From Anaerolineaceae bacterium (GTDB lineage Bacteria > Chloroflexota > Anaerolineae > Aggregatilineales > Phototrophicaceae), in assembly GCA_020634115.1 (NCBI GenBank), contig JACKCH010000011.1:372001-436000 (forward strand): 64,000 nt of DNA, read 5' to 3'. A program made the position numbers and the translations under genes. The stretch's first letter is position 1, and each line of letters starts with the position of its first letter. The notes below the pieces were generated by a model. That model worked only from the letters and a program-made list of their open reading frames with translations. It made no database searches and had not been told where the DNA came from. Below are positions 9,282 through 16,557 of this stretch, piece by piece.

Positions 9282-9650
9282 TTATAGCGTATCCGGTTGA
9301 GTGACGGTGAAGGCCGAATCTGGGGCGCTGCCGGTGTTGAGCGTGCCTGCCGGTTCAAACAGCATGACGTGACATTCGGTTTCGGCTACCGGGCGATGCT
9401 CAACGCCACGCGGGATAATGACGAATTCGCCCGCGCTCAGGTGAATCGCCGGTTGGTCGTGTATCTCAATGGTGAGTTCCCCCGCCACCACCAGGAAGAG
9501 TTCATCCTCATTATCATGGTGATGCCAGACAAACTCGCCCAGCAGCTTCACGACTTTGACCTCAAAATCGTTGACGCGCCCGGTCACTTTGGGACTCCAG
9601 TGGTCGTTAAACAGCGCGAATTTCTGTGCCAGGTTCACTTTCTCAATCAT
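9282..9650 (-). CDS. Cupin domain protein
   Basis: A small single-domain beta-barrel protein with the cupin metal-site motif WHHHDNEDELF, about residues 39-49, and the second motif G.....PRGVEHRP. It probably binds a divalent metal; its reaction is unknown. I choose the ATG at 9650, preceded by AAAGGA, over an upstream ATG that would add 20 residues, because the nearby truncated copy conserves sequence only up to this start and its ribosome site. About 131 bases covering its 5' end recur at 11155-11285 with six differences. Confidence 0.85.
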   Translation of the reverse strand: MIEKVNLAQKFALFNDHWSPKVTGRVNDFEVKVVKLLGEFVWHHHDNEDELFLVVAGELTIEIHDQPAIHLSAGEFVIIPRGVEHRPVAETECHVMLFEPAGTLNTGSAPDSAFTVTQPDTL

Positions 9651-10371
9651 GTGGGTGTTCCTTTCTGATACCTGTTTCCAGCGGTGTTTTATGCTATCCG
9701 TGAACAGCATTTTGTCGCACTATGGGGCGATTTTGCCGCCGATTGCTGTATAAAAGGCGGTTCAGACCGGACTCATACGGGGAAAAATTAGGCGTTTTCG
9801 CGGCAAACCGGAATTTCGCTGCGATTGCAGCGATTGCGGCAATCCGGGTTATCAGTCGTCAGTTTTCGGTTTTCAGTAAAAGCAGTGCGGAAGGGCGGTT
9901 ATCCATTATCGGGAATGGCTGAATCATTTTGGTGCGACCATTTCTACGAGCCTGATTGACCACAATTCCACGATACCACAAAACGGGTCATAAATGGGGG
10001 ATTTTTGTTCAAACATTTGATTCGAGTTTTCAGTGGTCGGTTGAAAGCGAAAGTGATGTCTTGAGAACTAGCTCCCGAATGGGGAAACCCTGCGTGAGGT
10101 GCAGAAGTGAGAGCAATTCTTAAAAAATCAGCACGGTGATGTGTTTTTCGTAGTGGGCATGGCGATGTACCCTAAGAGAGAAACTATGTATTATGAAAAG
10201 TGTCGTCTTCTCAACCACCATTAGAGAGGGGAAACAGGCCATAAACGAAATTGTGCGGATGCCAATAATCCGAAACGCACAGGATATTATCCAGTGCGTT
10301 GACTTTAAGCATCTTGGATATAAAATGTAATTATTCTGTTGTTTCGAGAATATTCTTTGGGGGATAACGAC
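9651..10371. other. Long low-coding intergenic stretch
   Basis: About 720 bases without a supported gene. Short frames (for example one at 9722-9922) show no protein-like composition. Degenerate copies of CAGTTTTC / CAGTGGTC words occur near 9860 and 10030, as in other gaps. A 23S-rRNA-like sequence lies around 10050-10110. An AT-richer portion (10180-10370) directly upstream of the next gene is a probable promoter region. Confidence 0.4.
10050..10110 (+). other. Possible 23S rRNA-like fragment
   Basis: The segment carries CCGAATGGGGAAACCC, a highly conserved word of the 5' domain of bacterial 23S rRNA. It is preceded by a weak match to the adjoining 23S sequence (GTGAT and GAAC blocks) and followed by a small CTGC/GCAG hairpin. 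The flanks do not continue into 23S rRNA. It may be a fragment or a chance match of an unusually long conserved word. Confidence 0.3.
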
Positions 10372-11070
10372 GTGTTTAAATTGCAGGCTTCTGTAAAGGG
10401 GTTGGTGGCAGGAGCGCTGTTGCTGGCTGTGCTTGTGTTCATAATACCGGTTTCCGCCGCAACCGCCATCAGTTGTAGTGGGAATCTGGTCGTGAACGCC
10501 TCCGTCTGGAATACCGTTGACTCGGACTACCGGCTGAACGGGACTGGGCCAGGACTGCCAACTGCTGCTCGTGCAATTCTGGCGGGTGTAACCACACCAC
10601 TGACCTGGCAACTGGCCGGGCCGGGAACATGGAATGTTCAGCTAGAGTTGAGGAATTCCCTTACGGGGGGACTCTGGACTACGTCCATATATCCCATAAC
10701 CGTCACCTGTAAGCCAGTGTCGGCAGAGGTTCCTCAAGAGATTCCTTACCCAAATCTTCGTGATGGTCGCATTAACAATGAGCCGACCCATGATGCTGCC
10801 GCGCCGGTGGTGGTCTACTGTGCAGATGACAATCTCGATGTATATTGGGTTGATCCATCCACAAGTCAAGGCCGCCTTGTAATCCGGGTGGTCAAGGTAT
10901 CTGGGGTACCGGAGGACGGTACGCAGATACTGGGTTCAGCTGGCGGGGTAATATTGTACTGGCTGGCGGACGGGCGATACCAGATTAACACGACCTATGC
11001 CAATGGGAAGCCGTACACCATCAATTGGAATGGTTGTGATTCCTCAACGCTGGAACATCAGGACGCATAA
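10372..11070 (+). CDS. Secreted protein of unknown function
   Basis: I do not recognise the family. I choose the GTG at 10372, which follows a GGGGGA ribosome site. The protein then begins with a good signal peptide, a hydrophobic stretch from about residue 9 to 26 ending in PVSAAT. The mature part of about 205 residues is rich in beta-type sequence, contains a few cysteines (TAISC near the mature N-terminus, TCKP, VYCADD, NGCD) and no catalytic motif. The third quarter (VVVYCADDNLDVYWVDP) resembles repeats found in secreted Chloroflexota proteins. A strong intrinsic terminator follows. The gene is bracketed by direct repeats derived from the cupin gene. Confidence 0.72.
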   Translation: MFKLQASVKGLVAGALLLAVLVFIIPVSAATAISCSGNLVVNASVWNTVDSDYRLNGTGPGLPTAARAILAGVTTPLTWQLAGPGTWNVQLELRNSLTGGLWTTSIYPITVTCKPVSAEVPQEIPYPNLRDGRINNEPTHDAAAPVVVYCADDNLDVYWVDPSTSQGRLVIRVVKVSGVPEDGTQILGSAGGVILYWLADGRYQINTTYANGKPYTINWNGCDSSTLEHQDA

Positions 11071-11095
11071 ACGGCAAATCCAGAACTATGTTATT

Positions 11096-11123
11096 GGTGG
11101 CCCTTGCGGGCCACCTTTTATTT
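11096..11123 (+). terminator. Intrinsic terminator of the secreted-protein gene
   Basis: Perfect 8-bp stem GGTGGCCC/GGGCCACC (11096-11103 with 11108-11115), TTGC loop and a TTTTATTT tract. It lies 25 bases after the stop of the plus-strand gene and is a textbook Rho-independent terminator. Confidence 0.88.
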
Positions 11124-11136
11124 GGATTAACCGGTT

Positions 11137-11265
11137 TCACCACACCATTTTGCCCAGCAGTTTCACGACTTTGACTTCAAAATCGTTGACGCGCCCGGCC
11201 ACTTTGGGACTCCAGTGGTCGTTAAACAGCGCGAATTTCTGTGCCAGGTTCACTTTCTCAATCAT
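11137..11265 (-). pseudogene. Truncated cupin gene copy (5' fragment)
   Basis: A 42-codon frame that copies the N-terminus of the intact cupin gene 1.6 kb away, from MIEKVNLAQKFALFNDHW to LLGKMVW, where it meets a TGA before the metal-binding histidines. The nucleotide match (11155-11285 against 9540-9670, constant offset 1615) is 125 of 131 and includes the ribosome site. It lacks the whole metal site, so no cupin function is expected. It lies just after the stop of the M1 peptidase gene. Confidence 0.85.
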
Positions 11266-11287
11266 GTGGGTGATCCCTTCCGATACG

Positions 11288-12715
11288 CTACCCCCCCAAC
11301 TGTAAACCCATCTCCGGGATGGGCGGCAGGTCAAGCTGGTACAGCCAGCCATCGAAGAAATCGCCCAGGTCTTGCCCGCTGAGTTCCTCCGCGACAGCGA
11401 TGAAGTCCGCGATTCCGGCGTTGCTGTTCTGGTAACGGTCATAGTAGGTGCGCAGAATGTTGAAAAACGTCTCGTCGCCCACTTTCATCCGCAGCGCATG
11501 AAGCGTGAGCGCCCCGCGTGTGTAAACCGCGCCGTCAAACAGCCGTTCCGGTGACGGATCGCCAATCCGCACACTGGATGTCAGGATGCCCGGTTGGGTG
11601 TACGCGCCGTAAGCGTCCCGCACGATGTTATCCAGCACTTGCGGCCCGTCATCATGCTCGAACCACAGCCAGGAGGCATAAGTCGCAAAGCCCTCGTTGA
11701 GCCAGATGTCCTTCCAGGTCTTGACGCTCACACTATCCCCAAACCACATATGCGACAGTTCATGGGCAATCACCCCTTCTGCGCCGCCGGGTCGGTTGTT
11801 GGTCAGAATTCCCGTGCCGAATAACGAGAGGGTTTGCGTTTCCAGGGCGAAGGGCAGCGACGTAGCCGCCATCACTACGCCATAGGCCTCGAAGGGATAG
11901 GGCGCGAAAATGTCGCTGTAGAAGGCGATCATGTCTGGCGTGCGTTTGAAGGTATCGGCGGCGGCCTGGAAACCGGCTATCGGGAAATAGTTGCGAATCG
12001 GCAGGCCGTCCGGCCCTTCCTGCCGCTGCACGATGAACTGGCCGATATTGACTGTGACCAGGTAACTTGCCACCGGGTAGGGCGTCTCAAAGACATAGGT
12101 CAACTGTTTATCTTCGCTGATGGTGTCCTGCAGCAACCCATTCGCCGCCACAACATACGCATTCGATACCGTGATGCGGAAGGTGTAACTCGCTTTGTCC
12201 TGGGGATGGTCGTTGACGGGATACCAGAAGGACGCACCGTTGGGTTCGCTGGCGACAAACACGCCGCTCGCATACTGCATCCAGCCCGGCCCAAAGGGGC
12301 GACTGTCCTCCGGGACGCCCTCACCCGGTACGCCGCTGTAGGTCACAGCCACTGTGAAGGCGCTATCCGCCGCCAAGGGCTGCGCGGGGGTGATGGTCAT
12401 CTCGCCACCGTCGCGGGTGAAGGTGGCCGGAGTGTCGTTGACCAGGATATCGCTCACCGTAAATCCCCAGAAATCCAGGTTGAAGGCACTCAAGTCCTGA
12501 GTCGCCAGTGCATCTATTGTCACCGTCCCGGCAATCGCGCCGCTGACATCATCCCAGGCGAGGTCGAGCGTGTAATGCTGCGCATCGTAACCACCGTTGC
12601 CCTGGTCAGGATAGTACGGGTCGCCCAGGCCTTCTGCCCCTGGTTCCGGGTCGAAAGCCAGCGCCAACCCGGAGAGTAAGCCCAGGCAGAGGAGCATAAC
12701 GATCAGTTTTCGCAT
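11288..12715 (-). CDS. Secreted M1 family metallopeptidase (aminopeptidase N-like)
   Basis: Zinc aminopeptidase of the gluzincin clan. A signal peptide is present (residues 1-20, GLALAFDPEPG). It has an N-terminal beta-sandwich, then the catalytic domain with the zinc motif HELSHMWFGD and the downstream glutamate in LNEGFATYASW, so all zinc ligands are present. The usual GAMEN-type exopeptidase loop appears changed (ALETQTLSLFG), which suggests altered N-terminus recognition. At 475 residues it is a short form without the long C-terminal helical domain of PepN. AGGAG precedes the ATG. Confidence 0.92.
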   Translation of the reverse strand: MRKLIVMLLCLGLLSGLALAFDPEPGAEGLGDPYYPDQGNGGYDAQHYTLDLAWDDVSGAIAGTVTIDALATQDLSAFNLDFWGFTVSDILVNDTPATFTRDGGEMTITPAQPLAADSAFTVAVTYSGVPGEGVPEDSRPFGPGWMQYASGVFVASEPNGASFWYPVNDHPQDKASYTFRITVSNAYVVAANGLLQDTISEDKQLTYVFETPYPVASYLVTVNIGQFIVQRQEGPDGLPIRNYFPIAGFQAAADTFKRTPDMIAFYSDIFAPYPFEAYGVVMAATSLPFALETQTLSLFGTGILTNNRPGGAEGVIAHELSHMWFGDSVSVKTWKDIWLNEGFATYASWLWFEHDDGPQVLDNIVRDAYGAYTQPGILTSSVRIGDPSPERLFDGAVYTRGALTLHALRMKVGDETFFNILRTYYDRYQNSNAGIADFIAVAEELSGQDLGDFFDGWLYQLDLPPIPEMGLQLGG

Positions 12716-13026
12716 GTTGTTTCTTTCTCCTGTCCGTTGAATAGGGATCTGTTATCGGTGGTCAATTTTCAGTTAAACACTGATGAAATTCACACTGGGA
12801 TCATATAATAAATACAGACAACTACACAAGAAGGATCGAATCCTCAAGGGTTATGACTGCGACGGGGATGTCCCCTCAAAGGAATAGAATGAGGGTTTTT
12901 CAAACGGGATTTCAGAGATCGTATGGTAAGACGGTTAGCTAAGAGTGAAATCAATCAACATTGGGTGGTTCTTTCGCTTGGCAACATTTAGTTTCAATGT
13001 TAATGATCTGCTTTCCGCACGGTCTC
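12716..13026. other. Intergenic region with second copy of a dispersed repeat
   Basis: A 311-base gap. Bases 12861-12899 (GACGGGGATG, TCCCCTCAAA, GAATGAGGGTTT) match the right end of the element between the M42 genes. Near 12753 are degenerate GGTCAATTTTCAGT words seen in other gaps. The rest shows no gene. The M1 promoter should lie in its left part. Confidence 0.45.
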
Positions 13027-13812
13027 TCAGGTGGGGACGGCGGTCAGGCGCTGCGCCAGGGCGATAAGGTCGCTAATATCAATGGGCTTCGTCAGGAGCA
13101 AATCGGCATAATTGGCCTCAGGCATGTGGACCGCCTGCAAGTTGCCGGTCACGACGATAGTTTTCACGTGTTTCAATTGCTGGTTGTTACGCACATACTG
13201 CAAGACATCCAACCCGGAAAGCCGCGGCATATCAGTATCCAGAATCATGATATCCGGCAGTTCCGCCTCCAGGAGTTTCAGCGCCGTCACGCCATCTTCT
13301 GCAACCTGAACCGCATAGTGACTCGGATGAAAGGCTCGAGCAAAAATCGTGCGTAAGTCCTGATTATCCTCAACGATCAGGACGGACTTATGCTTCTCCG
13401 TGTCGGCGTCGTTCAGAAGAGAACCATCGGCGGGCGCGGGTGCGGCCTGCTCCCCGATAGATCGAATCGCATCCAGAAGTGTGTACCGACTGATTGGCTT
13501 GTGCAGGACCCGCATGCACCCGGCGATCATACACTCGCGCATCATCTCCTCAGAAACATTGGCTGTCAATGCCACAATCGGGATGTAGCGAGCCTCCGGC
13601 ACCTGCTGCAAGCGGTTGATGACCTCCAGGCCATTGATGTCCGGCAGGCCGATATCCATAATAATCAGGTCAGGACGTTCTTGCAGCGCGGCATTATATC
13701 CGCTTATGCCATCTACCGCTTCAAGCAACGTGTAGTCCGTGAATTTGAGCATCCTGCGGACAAGCTTCATATTATTGAGATTGTCTTCAATGTACAGCAC
13801 TTTAAAAGTCAT
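13027..13812 (-). CDS. Double-receiver response regulator without output domain
   Basis: Two complete CheY-like receiver domains in tandem. Receiver 1 (about 1-120) has the acidic pair near residues 9-10, phospho-acceptor D53 in IIMDIGLP and K105. Receiver 2 (about 140-258) has ED near 148-149, D192 in MILDTDMP and K242. There is no DNA-binding, GGDEF or other effector domain, so it probably works as a phosphotransfer or protein-interaction module. It follows the GNAT-GAF-PAS kinase gene by 39 bases on the same strand and is likely co-transcribed with it. GAGAGG upstream of the ATG is the ribosome site. Confidence 0.92.
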   Translation of the reverse strand: MTFKVLYIEDNLNNMKLVRRMLKFTDYTLLEAVDGISGYNAALQERPDLIIMDIGLPDINGLEVINRLQQVPEARYIPIVALTANVSEEMMRECMIAGCMRVLHKPISRYTLLDAIRSIGEQAAPAPADGSLLNDADTEKHKSVLIVEDNQDLRTIFARAFHPSHYAVQVAEDGVTALKLLEAELPDIMILDTDMPRLSGLDVLQYVRNNQQLKHVKTIVVTGNLQAVHMPEANYADLLLTKPIDISDLIALAQRLTAVPT

Positions 13813-13851
13813 CGTTTACATTCCTCTCAGGGCACAGCAACCAGTCTCTTC

Positions 13852-16026
13852 TCAATGGAGCAGATCATTCGGCGTTTTGTATTCTTCTAATCGTAGAGTC
13901 ACGGTAAAGTGGCTCCCCTTGTCGATTTCACTCTGCACCATAATGGTTCCGCCCATCAGCAGGACGAGTTTTCTCGTGATTGCCAGCCCTAGCCCACCAC
14001 CCCGCTGCTCATCTTCCTCAATCCGGCGGAATTCATCAAAAATTTCCATCTGCTGGTTCGGCGGAATACCAATCCCGGTATCCGACACCTTGATAGTCCA
14101 TTCTTTCGCCAGGTTCAGGGCAGCACTAACCCTGACCTCTCCCTGATCGGTGAATTTGATGGCGTTCGAAAGCAGGTTGACGACAATCTGTTTGAGCCGA
14201 TCCCGATCACCAACAATGATCTCCGGTAGTTGATGATCCACTTCCATATGCAGCGCCAGCCCTTTGTTCTGAGCCAGGGTGCGGTTTTGTTGGTCTATTT
14301 CGGTAAAACATTCCCGCAGGTCAAACGGTTCGGACACCAGTTCTATGTTCCCGGCTTCGAGTCTGGACAGATCCAGCACGTCATTAATCAGGTCGAGCAG
14401 GTGTTGGGCATTCGCCAGAACCCGTTCCTGAAAGCCGCGCTGTTCGTCCGTTATTTCCCCTAGCATCCCGGTAAGCTGCAATTGGGTATAACCGATTACG
14501 GCGTTGAGTGGGACACGCAGTTCATAGGTGATACTGGCGAGGAAGCGGCTTTTCATACGGTTGGCGGCTTCCGCCTGTTTACGAGCAATCGCCAGCTCCC
14601 AGTTGATCTTCGCCAAGGCATCATTCTGCTGTTGAATCTTTTCCTGGGACTGTTTGCGCTCGCTGATGTCGGTATTCACCAGCAAGGCGGCGGTTACACG
14701 ACCCTCTTCAATAATGGGTGCGGCATGGGTGAGATACCAGTGCGTCATGCCAGTCTGCGGGTCAATGCCAACAACCTCATACTGCACGGCCTGCTGTTCA
14801 TCAAAGACCGCAGTAATCGCAGAGCAGGCCATTTCATAGTGGTCTTCCTGTACAAACTGGCGGTAATCCTGCCCAATCAGGGGTTGAATCTCATCCATGT
14901 TATACCCCGGCACACGGATAAACTGGATAGCGCAGTCCCGATCAACACGAACGGTCATCGCAGGCGTATTTTCGAGCAAAGACCATAGCTGCGCTTCCGA
15001 AGCCTGCAGCGCCCGCTCCGTCCGGTAACGCTCGTCAATTTCATTCTGAAGGCTCGTGTGGAGTATAACGTTATCCAGAACAACGGCGGCCAGTTGAGCA
15101 AACTGCATTCCCCGGTAGACATCCGTCTCGGTAAAGGTGAGATTCGGCTCAGTGCGTCCCATCGCCAGAACACCCAGGCAGGTACTACCCATCATGACGG
15201 GGAAATCCGCCACTGCCCGTAGTTGGGCATCATCATAGATCACTCGCTTACCCGACCACGCGAAGTAATCATCTACCACGACTGGCTCATGGGTATCGAA
15301 TGCGCGCCAGGACACCTGTGCTTCTCCGCGTCTGACCCGATCACCATCCAGTTTCTTCTGATTGCTTGTAAAAGCCTTGACAACCAGGTCATCACCTTCC
15401 AGCAGCATGATTTCACTGTAAGGGGCATTCAGAATAGACGCCGCATGTTCCACAATCCGCTGCAAGAGGCCCTGCACATCACGTTGATTGAGCAGGTCAA
15501 TAATGACCCCATAGATGAAACGGATATATTCATCATCGGGCAGCACATCAGGGGAGACATGGTACAAAGCGTCGTGGTCTGGTTCACAATCCTTTTCTGG
15601 CAGAACCACAGCCTGCAGGTCTTTTTTCAATGAATAGCGGGTATGCCCGGCGGGAAATCCATCCAACTGTCCATAAACGCGATAGCCGCGTTTCTGGTAA
15701 AACGGAAGATATTGAAAACTGAAGGTTTCCAGTGCAACGTGCGTACAGCCCCGCTGTCGTGCCACATCCTCCGCCCGCGCCAGCAATTCGCTGCCATACC
15801 CCTGGCCGCGGAAGGCTTCATCTACCCAGATCGTTTCAACCAGCAGCCATCCCCAGATGCTTTCGCCCAGCACACCGCCTATAACCTGGTCGTGTTTATC
15901 GTTTGCCACCAGCATCAGACGCTGCGCGTCCCGATTGCCCACTTGCTCTTGGTTATAACGTGATAAACCCTGACGGATCAGGGCTTCAAGTCCAGCATTC
16001 GGTGTTTCAACCTGGTTGACAATCAT
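13852..16026 (-). CDS. GNAT-GAF-PAS sensor kinase fusion with Tyr in place of the H-box His
   Basis: A soluble multi-domain protein. Residues 1-135 are a GNAT acetyltransferase domain with the acetyl-CoA motif RGQGYG at 73-78. A GAF domain (about 170-325) and a PAS domain (about 343-455) follow. A HisKA-like dimerisation region (490-555) and a HATPase domain (605-715) with N-box N617/N621, DTGIG at 649 and GGGLGLA near 677 complete the chain. The H-box reads ASITYELRVPLNAV, so the expected phospho-accepting His is Tyr501, while ATP-binding boxes look intact. The family normally has SHELR here. It may be a pseudokinase, a phosphatase or an ATP-binding switch. It is co-directional with a double-receiver regulator. 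Confidence 0.9.
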   Translation of the reverse strand: MIVNQVETPNAGLEALIRQGLSRYNQEQVGNRDAQRLMLVANDKHDQVIGGVLGESIWGWLLVETIWVDEAFRGQGYGSELLARAEDVARQRGCTHVALETFSFQYLPFYQKRGYRVYGQLDGFPAGHTRYSLKKDLQAVVLPEKDCEPDHDALYHVSPDVLPDDEYIRFIYGVIIDLLNQRDVQGLLQRIVEHAASILNAPYSEIMLLEGDDLVVKAFTSNQKKLDGDRVRRGEAQVSWRAFDTHEPVVVDDYFAWSGKRVIYDDAQLRAVADFPVMMGSTCLGVLAMGRTEPNLTFTETDVYRGMQFAQLAAVVLDNVILHTSLQNEIDERYRTERALQASEAQLWSLLENTPAMTVRVDRDCAIQFIRVPGYNMDEIQPLIGQDYRQFVQEDHYEMACSAITAVFDEQQAVQYEVVGIDPQTGMTHWYLTHAAPIIEEGRVTAALLVNTDISERKQSQEKIQQQNDALAKINWELAIARKQAEAANRMKSRFLASITYELRVPLNAVIGYTQLQLTGMLGEITDEQRGFQERVLANAQHLLDLINDVLDLSRLEAGNIELVSEPFDLRECFTEIDQQNRTLAQNKGLALHMEVDHQLPEIIVGDRDRLKQIVVNLLSNAIKFTDQGEVRVSAALNLAKEWTIKVSDTGIGIPPNQQMEIFDEFRRIEEDEQRGGGLGLAITRKLVLLMGGTIMVQSEIDKGSHFTVTLRLEEYKTPNDLLH

Positions 16027-16557
16027 AGAAGTATTGACTCAGTAGTGCTACATATAACAGACAAGACTACCCTTTCAACCAAAATAGGGGCGCAGCATTC
16101 ACACATGTAGAAAGATCGGGTGAACGTTCCACATTGTAGCGCAAAACGATCTAATACATTATAATACATGTTATAAAACCCTAGGGCAATCGCATCAAAT
16201 TTACTTTATGTAAAAATGGTCTTTTCTAACCTCTCCCTAACTATTAGTAGAACCCAAGTTCCAATAAATATCACCCTATTTATTATATATCGTAGAAGCG
16301 GTCTGGCTAACTTAAGATTTTTTGCCGGGCTGTTCCCGCACCGTCCAGATTGCATAAGTTGTGAAGGAAAACAGAACACGGGCGGAGGTCTTAATTATCC
16401 AGTGCTGTTTCAGCACCGGTACAGTTGGTCGCAGCGACACGATGCACAGACAGCCTTATCGGTAGAAGCAGGATTTTGCTGTGCCTATCCATCGCGGGAT
16501 AGGTTGTGCTGCGCTTCTCTCTGGTCTGTTCATGATGACTTCCTCTGAAACCACATT
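16027..16557. other. AT-rich divergent promoter region of the signalling cluster
   Basis: A 531-base gap between two divergent kinase genes, clearly more AT-rich than its surroundings (16050-16330). A TATAAT word occurs at 16160-16165 on the plus strand, without a well-spaced -35. Small frames on both strands (for example 16216-16548) have no protein-like pattern. It probably holds the promoters for both signalling operons. Confidence 0.45.

Noticed and set aside
9722..9922. 66-codon plus-strand frame with an AAIAAIAAI run
   Set aside because: The run comes from a simple GATTGCAGC-type repeat; no ribosome site.
11834..12679. 281-codon plus-strand frame opposite the M1 peptidase
   Set aside because: Antisense shadow; no ribosome site and no protein-family pattern, whereas the M1 frame has signal peptide and HELSH.
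16216..16548. 110-codon plus-strand frame in the kinase divergent region
   Set aside because: Lies in an AT-rich promoter region, with cysteine-rich random-looking sequence.
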